Source: an uncultured Eubacteriales bacterium (GTDB taxonomy: Bacteria > Bacillota > Clostridia > Christensenellales > Borkfalkiaceae). Taken from it: 7,577 bases of DNA. The first letter of the stretch is position 1; the number at the start of each line of letters is the position of its first letter. This document shows positions 1 to 6,383 of this stretch, piece by piece. The DNA lies in the NCBI GenBank assembly GCA_900545325.1, contig UQZE01000102.1, positions 1 through 7,577 on the forward strand. The letters are read 5' to 3'. The translations under genes and the position numbers were made by a program. The notes beneath the pieces were generated by a model. It was not told where the DNA came from. It searched no databases and saw only the letters and a program-made list of their open reading frames with translations.

Positions 1-30
1 CGCCCGCGGCGGAAATATCCGCCGCGGGCG
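1..30. terminator. Perfect GC-rich hairpin, probable (bidirectional?) intrinsic terminator
   Basis: Positions 1-13 and 18-30 are exact reverse complements, giving a 13-bp stem almost entirely of G and C with an AATA loop. It lies 31 bases past the stop codon of the last minus-strand gene, where an operon terminator is expected. The T-rich run that can be seen (TTCTTT, 31-36) is on the plus-strand side. The visible half therefore fits termination of a plus-strand gene arriving from the left. The run needed for the minus-strand operon would lie beyond position 1 and cannot be seen. A shared terminator between convergent genes is the simplest reading. Confidence 0.8.
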
Positions 31-61
31 TTCTTTATAAAGACATACGTCCCCGCTGTTT

Positions 62-724
62 TTATTCAAAATCGCTCAAAGCCTTGTTGATGTTCTGCAT
101 CTCTTCATCCAGCTTGTCGGTGATCTCGGCGCACGCTTTCAGCCTTTCCTGCAGATCGAAAGACATCTTTCTGTCCTTTTTATAGCGCAGTTTGTGTTCG
201 AGGCTCGCCCAGAAATCCATGGCGATGGTGCGTATCTGTATCTCGATGGGCACCGTTTCCGCGCGGTTGGTGAAATACACGGGCACGGTAACGACGAGAT
301 GATAGCTCCTGTACCCGTTTTCTTTCGGGCTCTTTATGTAGTCCTTTTCCTCCACTACGGAAACGTCGAGCTGGCGTTTCAGCACTTCCACGATGGTATA
401 TACGTCGTTTTTATAATTGCAGATGATGCGCATGCCCGCTACGTCCTTGAGGTTGCGGCGCACCGCGTCGATGGATATTTCGAGATTTTTCCGCCGCAGT
501 TTATTGACGATGCTGAGCGGTTTTTTCAGCCGGCTTTCGATCGTGTGAATGGGGTTGTAACCGTGCGCGAGCGAATACTCCTTCTGCAGTACGTCGAGCT
601 TGGTACGCATGATCCCCATAGCCGATTCGTAAACGAAACTCATCTGCATGAAATCGTTGAGATTTTTCAGCTGCTGTTCGTCGGTGATCAGGCTTTCGAG
701 TTCTATCTGATTGTTTTCTTTCAT
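62..724 (-). CDS. Small alarmone synthetase, RelQ/YjbM-like GTP pyrophosphokinase
   Basis: A 220-residue cytosolic protein with a single RelA/SpoT synthetase domain, predicted to transfer pyrophosphate from ATP to GTP or GDP to make (p)ppGpp. Visible family motifs are the basic substrate-binding stretch SRLKKPLS (64-71) with KLRRK (75-79), DVAGMRI (94-100) with the metal-binding Asp94, NGYRSYH (136-142), and EIQIRT (161-166) with catalytic Glu161, followed by AMDFWASLEHKLRY. It closely resembles Bacillus YjbM/RelQ (about 211 residues). It has no HD hydrolase domain and no TGS or ACT domain, so it should only synthesise. It carries roughly 15-20 extra N-terminal residues and a shorter C-terminal tail than YjbM. 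The start is the ATG overlapping the hisIE stop (ATGA). No Shine-Dalgarno is seen before it, so translation probably depends on coupling. All key residues are present. A toxic small synthetase is possible but less likely, as no antitoxin-like neighbour is visible. Confidence 0.92.
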   Translation of the reverse strand: MKENNQIELESLITDEQQLKNLNDFMQMSFVYESAMGIMRTKLDVLQKEYSLAHGYNPIHTIESRLKKPLSIVNKLRRKNLEISIDAVRRNLKDVAGMRIICNYKNDVYTIVEVLKRQLDVSVVEEKDYIKSPKENGYRSYHLVVTVPVYFTNRAETVPIEIQIRTIAMDFWASLEHKLRYKKDRKMSFDLQERLKACAEITDKLDEEMQNINKALSDFE

Positions 725-1371
725 TTCATTTTCTGCTGTTTTACTTTTTTATCGACTACATGCCGTTTCGCAAGCTCCGCTATGATGTCTTTCGGCAGAA
801 TATTCATCTCCACCATGAGCACCAGCACGTGATAGGTCAGATCGGCGATCTCGAACACCGTTTCCGCCTTGTCGCCGCCCTTGCCGCCGATAATGACTTC
901 GGTACATTCCTCGCCTACCTTTTTGAGGATTTTGTCTATACCCTGCTCGAAAAGATAAGTGGTGTACGAGCCCTCCTTTTTCTCCGTCTTGCGGCCCTTT
1001 ATCAAATCATACAGCGCGTCGATTGAAAAATCGTTGAATTTTTCGCTTTCGTAAACTTTATTGAAAAAACAACTCTCCGCGCCCGTGTGGCAGGCGGGGC
1101 CGTCTTTTACGACCTCCACCACGAGGGCGTCCTTATCGCAGTCCGCGGTGATGGAAACGATATGCTGCACGTTGCCCGAAGTTTCGCCCTTTCTCCACAG
1201 CGTTTTGCGGCTGCGGGAATAAAAGCACGTTCTGCCCTCCTCCATGCTGATCTTCAGACTTTCCGCGTTCATATAGGCCACGGTAAGCACTTCTTTGGTG
1301 TAATGATCCGTTACTACTGCGGGGATAAGCCCCTTTTCGTCGAATTTAAGTTCTTCTGTCTTCAACATCAT
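721..1371 (-). CDS. hisIE: Bifunctional phosphoribosyl-AMP cyclohydrolase / phosphoribosyl-ATP pyrophosphatase
   Basis: A 216-residue fusion catalysing steps 2 and 3 of histidine synthesis: hydrolysis of PR-ATP to PR-AMP, then opening of the adenine ring to give ProFAR. Residues 1 to about 110 are the HisI domain. They include YSRSRKTLWRKGETSG (51-66), the metal-binding DCDKD (77-81) with zinc ligand Cys78, and ACHTGAESCF (93-102) with Cys94 and Cys101. Residues from about 115 to 216 are the HisE domain, an all-helical pyrophosphatase with the acidic signature KVGEECTEVI (151-160) and EIADLTYHVLVLM (174-186). The two domains are joined by a short linker. The start is the first of two tandem ATGs (ATGATG), 7 bases after AGGAG. 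It overlaps the hisF stop by 4 bases, and its own stop overlaps the alarmone synthetase start. The lysine-rich tail (KKVKQQKMK) is unremarkable. Confidence 0.96.
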   Translation of the reverse strand: MMLKTEELKFDEKGLIPAVVTDHYTKEVLTVAYMNAESLKISMEEGRTCFYSRSRKTLWRKGETSGNVQHIVSITADCDKDALVVEVVKDGPACHTGAESCFFNKVYESEKFNDFSIDALYDLIKGRKTEKKEGSYTTYLFEQGIDKILKKVGEECTEVIIGGKGGDKAETVFEIADLTYHVLVLMVEMNILPKDIIAELAKRHVVDKKVKQQKMK

Positions 1372-2123
1372 ATCCTTACTCCTATATCGTTATTTCCGAG
1401 TTCTCTCTTCAAGTCCCTTATGGCGATCTCCCTGAAATGGAATACCGAGGCGCCCAGCCCCGCGTCCGCGCCCGTCTTTTTGAACAGTTCCACAAAATGC
1501 CCTATGCTGCCCGCGCCGCCGCTCGCGACGACGGGAATATTCACGGCGGCAATGATCTCGTTTAACATTTCGAGATCGAAGCCGCCTTTGACGCCGTCGG
1601 TGTCGATACTGTTGACCACCAGTTCGCCCGCGCCGTTCTTTTCCCCGAACCGAGCCCATTCCACCGCGTCGAGCTCCGTTTTTTCCCTGCCGCCCTTGGC
1701 GTAGACAACGAACCTGCCGCCTGCGCGCTTGACGTCCATGGACAACACCACGCACTGATTGCCGTATTTTTTCGCCGCCGCCGCAATGAGCGAGGGGTTT
1801 TTTATCGCACCGCTGTTCACGCTCACCTTGTCCGCGCCGCATTTCAAAACGGTGTCGAAATCCTCCACCGTATTGATGCCGCCGCCCACCGTGAGCGGGA
1901 TAAACACGCGTTCCGCCGTACGGCGGAGCACGTCGGTAAAGAGCTTGCGCCCCTCAAAACTGGCGGTAATGTCGTAAAATACCAGCTCGTCCGCGCCGCT
2001 CTTATTGTAAAACTCAGCGTATCCGACGGGATCGCCCACGTCCCTCACGCCCTCGAAATTCGTCCCTTTCACAACGTGCCCGTTCCTTACGTCCAGACAG
2101 GGAATGATCCTTTTCGCCAACAT
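1368..2123 (-). CDS. hisF: Imidazole glycerol phosphate synthase, cyclase subunit HisF
   Basis: A 251-residue (beta/alpha)8-barrel that uses ammonia delivered by HisH to convert PRFAR to IGP and AICAR; AICAR feeds into purine synthesis. The sequence has the N-terminal RIIPCLDVRNG with catalytic Asp11, the phosphate-binding VGGGIN (79-84), VLSMDVKR with the second catalytic residue Asp130, NSIDTDGVKGGFD (171-183), and the second phosphate loop ASGGAGS (200-206). Length matches the family. The ATG at 2123 is chosen over an in-frame TTG at 2138: it gives the canonical MLAKRIIPCLDV start and has GGAGA six bases upstream. It is the only gene in the operon that does not overlap its predecessor, with one base between the hisA stop and this start. 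It overlaps hisIE by 4 bases. Confidence 0.97.
   Translation of the reverse strand: MLAKRIIPCLDVRNGHVVKGTNFEGVRDVGDPVGYAEFYNKSGADELVFYDITASFEGRKLFTDVLRRTAERVFIPLTVGGGINTVEDFDTVLKCGADKVSVNSGAIKNPSLIAAAAKKYGNQCVVLSMDVKRAGGRFVVYAKGGREKTELDAVEWARFGEKNGAGELVVNSIDTDGVKGGFDLEMLNEIIAAVNIPVVASGGAGSIGHFVELFKKTGADAGLGASVFHFREIAIRDLKRELGNNDIGVRI
1379..1383 (-). promoter_or_regulatory. Ribosome binding site of hisIE
   Basis: The minus strand reads AGGAG seven bases before the first ATG of the tandem ATGATG that opens hisIE, inside the end of hisF. The spacing favours the first ATG, the one that overlaps the hisF stop. Confidence 0.65.
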
Positions 2124-2124
2124 A

Positions 2125-2841
2125 TCACTTCTCCGCAAGTTCCACGGCCTTTTTCAGTGAAAGCTTGTTTTCGTACATTGCTTTGCCCAAAATAGCGCCG
2201 TAAACACCTATTTCTTTCAGTTTTGTTATTTCTTCGGCAAAGGTAATCCCGCCCGAAGCGGTGATCGACAGCCCCTCGATTGCGGCGAGTTTTTCATAAA
2301 TTTCAAGATTCGTGCCCGAAAGCATGCCGTCTTTGCCAATATCGGTATAAATTACGTATCGTACGCCTGCGTCGCGCAAGCGGCGGCAGAAATCGACCGA
2401 ATTAAGATCCGTTATCTCGCGCCAGCCGTTCACGGCGACCGCCCCGTCGAGCGCGTCCACGCCGACGGCTATCTTTTCGGGATATTTTTTCGACATTTCC
2501 GCTACGAAAGGAAAATTTTTTACGGCAACGGTGCCCAAAATCACTCGTCCCGCGCCGTTCGACAGGTATTCTTCTATCTGAACCTGCGTCCTTATGCCGC
2601 CGCCCACTTCCGCAAACAACGGCGCCGCGGCCAAGATGCGGCCGACGGCCTCCGCATTTTCGGCGCGGCCGCTCTTCGCTCCGTCGAGATCGACGATATG
2701 CACGTTTTCAGCGCCGTCCTGCGCGAAACGCCTTGCCGCCTCCTCCACGGACAGCGCGTATTTTTTCACCTGACCGTAATCGCCCTTGCTCAGCCTGACG
2801 ACCTCGCCGCCGATAATGTCTATCGCGGGAAATATCTTCAT
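2125..2841 (-). CDS. hisA: ProFAR isomerase HisA
   Basis: A 238-residue (beta/alpha)8-barrel enzyme catalysing the Amadori rearrangement of ProFAR to PRFAR, the substrate of the HisHF synthase encoded on either side. It shows the start MKIFPAIDIIGGEVVRLSKG with catalytic base Asp8, VGGGIRT (79-85) for phosphate binding, AVGVDA with the second catalytic residue Asp129, TDIGKDGMLSGTN (166-178), the characteristic active-site loop, and the C-terminal phosphate loop ASGGIT (195-200). Length is typical. The ATG overlaps the hisH stop (ATGA) and sits only about 4 bases after a strong GGAGG, a tight spacing. A PriA-type HisA/TrpF dual enzyme cannot be strictly excluded from sequence, but nothing points to it. 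Confidence 0.96.
   Translation of the reverse strand: MKIFPAIDIIGGEVVRLSKGDYGQVKKYALSVEEAARRFAQDGAENVHIVDLDGAKSGRAENAEAVGRILAAAPLFAEVGGGIRTQVQIEEYLSNGAGRVILGTVAVKNFPFVAEMSKKYPEKIAVGVDALDGAVAVNGWREITDLNSVDFCRRLRDAGVRYVIYTDIGKDGMLSGTNLEIYEKLAAIEGLSITASGGITFAEEITKLKEIGVYGAILGKAMYENKLSLKKAVELAEK
2130..2134 (-). promoter_or_regulatory. Ribosome binding site of hisF that decides its start
   Basis: The minus strand reads GGAGA, six bases before the ATG at 2123 and within the last codons of hisA. The upstream in-frame TTG at 2138 lies on the far side of this site, so the ATG start (MLAKRIIPCLDV) is preferred. Confidence 0.7.
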
Positions 2842-3446
2842 TTTACCTCCGAAAACGCTTTCAGCATTTTAAGTCCGGCCTCTCCGCTCTTTTCCGGGTG
2901 GAACTGCGTGCCGAACACGTTGTCCCTTCCGACCGCGGCGGTTACGCGCCCGCCGTATTCCGTAACGGCGGTAACGAAGGGTTCGCAGTTCTTCGCGTGG
3001 TAGGAATGGACGAAATAAACGTAATCGCCCTCTTCGCTGTAGCGGAATATGCCCTCCTGCTTTTCAATATGCAGGCTGTTCCAACCCATGTGCGGTATTT
3101 TCAGGCCTTTCGCGTCGGGCGCGAGCGGTCGCACCTCGCCGCAGATAAGAGAAAGGCCGTCGTGTTCGCCGTATTCGTAACTTTTGCAAAAAAGCATCTG
3201 CATGCCGAGGCATATGCCGAGCAGGGGTTTTCCCCTCTGCGCTTCTTTCAAAATCGTTTCGTCGAGAGAGGTTTCGCGCAGTTTTTTCACGGCGTCCCCG
3301 AACGCGCCCACGCCGGGCAGAATGAGCCTGTCGCACTTATCCATGGCCTTTGCTTCGGAAACGATCACGCTTTCCAACCCCAGATATTCCAGCGAACATT
3401 TCAGCGAAAACAAATTTCCCGCGCCGTAGTCTATAATGCCGATCAT
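2838..3446 (-). CDS. hisH: Imidazole glycerol phosphate synthase, glutaminase subunit HisH
   Basis: A 202-residue class I glutamine amidotransferase that hydrolyses glutamine and passes ammonia to HisF. The catalytic triad is visible: Cys79 in LLGICLGMQMLF, and His183 and Glu185 in QFHPEKSG. The N-terminal IGIIDYGAGNL and the LPGVGAFGD segment (43-51) are diagnostic of HisH. The reading frame stays open about 100 codons further upstream, inside hisB, but that extension is arginine-rich frame-shifted hisB sequence. The ATG at 3446 gives the family's normal N-terminus and makes an ATGA overlap with the hisB stop. Its ribosome binding site is weak (AAGGG), consistent with coupling to hisB translation. 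The stop overlaps the hisA start. Confidence 0.97.
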   Translation of the reverse strand: MIGIIDYGAGNLFSLKCSLEYLGLESVIVSEAKAMDKCDRLILPGVGAFGDAVKKLRETSLDETILKEAQRGKPLLGICLGMQMLFCKSYEYGEHDGLSLICGEVRPLAPDAKGLKIPHMGWNSLHIEKQEGIFRYSEEGDYVYFVHSYHAKNCEPFVTAVTEYGGRVTAAVGRDNVFGTQFHPEKSGEAGLKMLKAFSEVK

Positions 3447-4054
3447 AACGTGCCCTTGCTCGAGGGAATTTCGTCCCCCTCTATTTTGACGGCCTTTTTC
3501 AGAACGCGCGCGAAAGCTTTGAAAATGCCCTCTATGATGTGATGCGTGTTTTTGCCGTACAATTTTTTGACGTGAAGCGTAACCTTCGCCTCGCGCGCAA
3601 AGGCGACGAAAAACTCCTCCGCCAGCTCGCTGTCGAACGCCCCGGCATACTTTGCCCGCGTATCGCCGTCGCCGTCGAACACCTTTGCGGCGGGCATTTC
3701 CGCGTCGAAATTGAGATATCCCCTGCCGCTGATATCGACCGCGCACAAAACGAGCGCTTCGTCCATGGGCAAAACGATATCCGCATAACGCGCGATACCG
3801 CGTTTATCGCCGATCGCGCTCAAAAACGCCTGCCCCAGCGCGATCCCCACGTCCTCCACCGTGTGGTGGAAATCAACCTCCGAATCCCCCCTGCATTCCA
3901 CTTCCAAGCCGAAACCGCTGTGCACGGCGAAAAGTTCGAGCATGTGATTGAAAAATCCGCAGTCGGTCTTCACCGATTTTATCCCGCCGTCAAGGCAAAG
4001 CGTAAGCGCGATCTGCGTTTCGTTCGTCTTTCTTTCTATTACCGCTTTTCTCAT
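3443..4054 (-). CDS. hisB: Imidazoleglycerol-phosphate dehydratase HisB (monofunctional)
   Basis: A 203-residue manganese enzyme that dehydrates IGP to imidazole acetol phosphate. Metal-ligand motifs are GFFNHML (33-39, His37), His45, DFHHTVEDVGI (61-71, with His63, His64 and Glu67) and GKNTHHIIEG (167-176, with His171, His172 and Glu175). The C-terminus IPSSKGTL is the family ending. There is no fused phosphatase domain of the enterobacterial HisB kind. The protein is slightly long: about 12 residues around 126-138, rich in Asp and Gly, appear inserted just before the conserved FDSELAEEFF, compared with remembered relatives. The ATG is 5 bases after GGGGAGG and overlaps the hisC stop by 4 bases. 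Confidence 0.96.
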   Translation of the reverse strand: MRKAVIERKTNETQIALTLCLDGGIKSVKTDCGFFNHMLELFAVHSGFGLEVECRGDSEVDFHHTVEDVGIALGQAFLSAIGDKRGIARYADIVLPMDEALVLCAVDISGRGYLNFDAEMPAAKVFDGDGDTRAKYAGAFDSELAEEFFVAFAREAKVTLHVKKLYGKNTHHIIEGIFKAFARVLKKAVKIEGDEIPSSKGTL

Positions 4055-5112
4055 GAGCGCCTCCCCGTGATGTCGTCCACCTCTTCCAGAAATTTGAGCA
4101 TATCTTCCTTTGCGCCGATGCTCACGCGCACGAAATTCTTTATCCGCTCGTCTTTGAAATGCCTGACGAGTATTCCCCGTTCTTTCAATGCGAGATAGAG
4201 CTTTTCGCCGCCGATCGCCGCCGAACCCGCCATCAGAAAATTCGCGCTGGAATCGAGCACGGTAAACCCGCGCTTTTCCAGTTCCTTTTTTGTAAACTCG
4301 CGCGACTTTTTCACTTTCGCCACGCTCTCTTCGAAATAAGCCTTGTCCAAAACGGCGTTCGCGGCAAGCAGCGCGCTCAGGCGGTTGACGTTATAGGGAT
4401 TGAACGAATTGCGCACCCTGTTCAGATCCGCGGCGAGCGCCTCCGACGCAATGGCAAACCCCACGCGAGCGCCCGCCAAGGAGCGCGATTTGGAAAAGGT
4501 CTGCACGACGACGAGATTTTCGTATTTTTCCGTCAGTTTCACCGCGCTTTCGCCGCCGAAATCGACATACGCTTCGTCGATCACGACCACGCTCTTCCGA
4601 TTTGCCGCGAGTATTTCCTCCACCGCGGACAGCGGCAGAAAAATGCCCGTCTGCGCGTTGGGATTGGCGAGTACGACGAGTTTGTTTTTTGAAAAAAATC
4701 CGCCCGCGTCTACCGTAAAGTCCTCTTTTAACGGGATTATCTCTTTTTCAACGCCGAAAAGATCGGCAAAAACTTTATAAAATCCGTAAGTTACGTCCGG
4801 AAAGCAGGCGCCGTTTTCCCCGAACGCGCGGAAACAAAAGGCGAGCAGTTCGTCCGAACCGTTGCCGACGACGATCTTTTTTTCACATACGTCATACGCT
4901 TTTGCGATGGCGGATACGAGTTTGCGGCTGTCGGGATCGGAATAGAGCCGCAGATTTTCCAACTCGCTTTGCGTTATCGCCTCCATAGCCCGTCTGCTCG
5001 GATAAAACGGATTTTCGTTTGTGTTCAGTTTGACGTATCGCTTATCCTGCGGCTGTTCGCCCGGTACGTACGCCGCGAGTTTTTTAAGGTCTTCCGCCAA
5101 AAAAACGCTCAT
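4051..5112 (-). CDS. hisC: Histidinol-phosphate aminotransferase HisC
   Basis: A 353-residue fold-type I PLP enzyme that moves an amino group from glutamate to imidazole acetol phosphate, giving histidinol phosphate. It shows KLNTNENPF near the N-terminus (substrate binding), GNGSDELL (84-91) for the PLP phosphate, ANPNAQTG (149-156), VIDEAYVDF (177-185) with Asp179 that pairs with the PLP ring nitrogen, and TFSKSRSLAGARVGF (205-219) with the Schiff-base lysine Lys208. The usual NPN(N/A)PTG motif reads NPNAQTG here. The start is set at the ATG at 5112. A GTG nine bases upstream is in frame but overlaps the Shine-Dalgarno, whereas the ATG has AGGAGG at the right spacing and an ATGA overlap with hisD. 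Related aminotransferases can have broad aromatic specificity, but the operon context settles the main role. Confidence 0.95.
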   Translation of the reverse strand: MSVFLAEDLKKLAAYVPGEQPQDKRYVKLNTNENPFYPSRRAMEAITQSELENLRLYSDPDSRKLVSAIAKAYDVCEKKIVVGNGSDELLAFCFRAFGENGACFPDVTYGFYKVFADLFGVEKEIIPLKEDFTVDAGGFFSKNKLVVLANPNAQTGIFLPLSAVEEILAANRKSVVVIDEAYVDFGGESAVKLTEKYENLVVVQTFSKSRSLAGARVGFAIASEALAADLNRVRNSFNPYNVNRLSALLAANAVLDKAYFEESVAKVKKSREFTKKELEKRGFTVLDSSANFLMAGSAAIGGEKLYLALKERGILVRHFKDERIKNFVRVSIGAKEDMLKFLEEVDDITGRRS

Positions 5113-6383
5113 CTTCCGCACCTCCTCGCAACGCTGCGCGCGTGCGCGGCCAGCCCCTCGGATTCCGCGAACCGCTCTATGTCGGACGCCGCCGCGGCGA
5201 GCGCTTTTTCGTCGTAATAAATATACTGCGTGGCCTTTATGAAATCGTGCACGCCGAGCGCCGAGGCAAAACGCGCCGTGCCGCTCGTGGGCAGCGTATG
5301 ATTTGCGCCAGCATAGTAATCTCCCACCGCTTCGGGCGTACCGTAGCCGAGAAACACCGAACCGGCGTTATGCACCTTCTCAAAATAGGAAAACGGCTCC
5401 TTCACGCAGAGTTCCAGATGTTCGGGCGCGAGAAAGTTGGACGCCGAAACGGCCTCGTCGAGAGAGTTTACCACGATGATCTTGCCGTTGTTTTTCAGCG
5501 ATTTTTCCGCGATCTCGCGGCGCGGCAGTTCCTTCACCTGTCTTTCCAGCTCTTTTGAAACGGCGGCGGCAAGAGCTTCGCTGTCGGTAACGAGCACCGC
5601 TGTGGCGAGGGCGTCGTGTTCAGCCTGCGAAAGCATGTCCGCCGCGACGTATTCCGCCTTTGCGTATTTGTCCGCTATCACTAAAATTTCGCTCGGTCCC
5701 GCCACCATGTCGATGCCGCACACGCCGTAAACGAGGCGTTTCGCCGTGGCGACGTAAATGTTGCCGGGACCTGTGATCTTATCCGCTTTCGGCACGCTTT
5801 CCGTGCCGAAAGCGAGCGCGGCGACCGCCTGCGCGCCGCCGATCTTGTAGATCTCGTCCACGCCGGCGATCTTCGCCGCGGCAAGCACTTCCGCCTTTAT
5901 CCCGCCTTTTTTGTCGGGCGGCGTTACCATGACAATTTTTTTCACCCCCGCGACCTTCGCGGGCACGGCATTCATGAGCACCGTGGAGGGATATGCCGCC
6001 GTGCCGCCGGGCACATAAATCCCGACGCAGCCGATCGGCGTGAATTTCTGCCCCAAGACCGTGCCGTTCCGCGAAATTTCAAAGCCTTCCGGCAGCTGCT
6101 TTTCATGGAAACGCGCGATATTTTCCGCCGAAGTTTTCAGTATGCGCACGTAGTCTTCATCCACTTCGGCAAAAGCCTTTTCTATTTCCTCTTCGCCGAC
6201 TTTCAGTTCGGAAAGTTCGGCCTTGTCGAATTCGGCGGTGAATTTTTTCAGCGCCCTGTCGCCGTCCTTTTTCACCTCCGCAATGATTTTTTTCACGCTC
6301 TCTTCGGCAAAAGACGCGTCCGAAAAGCGCCTTGAAAGTATATTTTCCTTCAGCTCCTCGCTGAATTTTACAGGTCGTATCAT
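5109..6383 (-). CDS. hisD: Histidinol dehydrogenase HisD
   Basis: A 424-residue zinc enzyme carrying out the last two steps, NAD-dependent oxidation of histidinol through histidinal to histidine. Expected features are in order: IYVPGGTAAYPSTVLM (122-137), IGGAQAVAALAFGT (181-194), the family signature starting TGPGNIYV (204) and continuing through DMVAGPSEIL (225-234), SQAEHD with zinc ligands Gln253 and His256, APEHLE with catalytic Glu321 and His322, GDYYAGANHTLPTSG with zinc ligand Asp355, and EGLAAHARSV with zinc ligand His414. Length is normal and no key residue is missing. The ATG overlaps the hisG stop and has AAAGGAG upstream at 6389-6395. The stop overlaps the hisC ATG, and the hisC ribosome binding site lies inside the last codons. 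Confidence 0.97.
   Translation of the reverse strand: MIRPVKFSEELKENILSRRFSDASFAEESVKKIIAEVKKDGDRALKKFTAEFDKAELSELKVGEEEIEKAFAEVDEDYVRILKTSAENIARFHEKQLPEGFEISRNGTVLGQKFTPIGCVGIYVPGGTAAYPSTVLMNAVPAKVAGVKKIVMVTPPDKKGGIKAEVLAAAKIAGVDEIYKIGGAQAVAALAFGTESVPKADKITGPGNIYVATAKRLVYGVCGIDMVAGPSEILVIADKYAKAEYVAADMLSQAEHDALATAVLVTDSEALAAAVSKELERQVKELPRREIAEKSLKNNGKIIVVNSLDEAVSASNFLAPEHLELCVKEPFSYFEKVHNAGSVFLGYGTPEAVGDYYAGANHTLPTSGTARFASALGVHDFIKATQYIYYDEKALAAAASDIERFAESEGLAAHARSVARRCGR
5121..5126 (-). promoter_or_regulatory. Ribosome binding site of hisC that decides its start
   Basis: The minus strand reads AGGAGG here, 8 bases before the ATG at 5112. A GTG at 5121-5119, in the same frame, shares its first base with this site and so could not be served by it. 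This supports the 353-residue HisC that overlaps hisD by 4 bases rather than a version three residues longer. Confidence 0.8.

Noticed and set aside
62..724. Toxin of a toxin-antitoxin pair (toxSAS type)
   Set aside because: No small antitoxin-like frame is adjacent; the gene overlaps hisIE and most resembles housekeeping RelQ/YjbM enzymes.
194..832. Plus-strand open frame of 212 codons opposite the alarmone synthetase and the end of hisIE
   Set aside because: It lies antisense to two confirmed genes, has no recognisable domain, and is explained by the codon bias of the minus-strand genes.
1390..1842. Arginine-rich minus-strand open frame of 150 codons inside hisF
   Set aside because: It is hisF read in another frame; the low-complexity Arg/Gly composition is typical of frame-shifted GC-rich coding sequence.
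1368..2841. HisA and HisF as a recent tandem duplication
   Set aside because: Both are half-barrel-derived TIM barrels with shared phosphate loops, but this is an ancient family relationship; each has its own specific motifs.
2898..3542. Plus-strand open frame of 214 codons opposite hisH
   Set aside because: Antisense to a gene with an intact catalytic triad; no recognisable protein family.
3447..3746. A possible 100-residue N-terminal extension of HisH overlapping hisB
   Set aside because: The segment is hisB out of frame, HisH has a canonical N-terminus at the ATG at 3446, and that ATG forms the same ATGA junction as the other genes.
3539..4198. Plus-strand open frame of 219 codons opposite hisB and the end of hisC
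   Set aside because: Antisense shadow: no family motif, spans two real genes, and its composition mirrors theirs.
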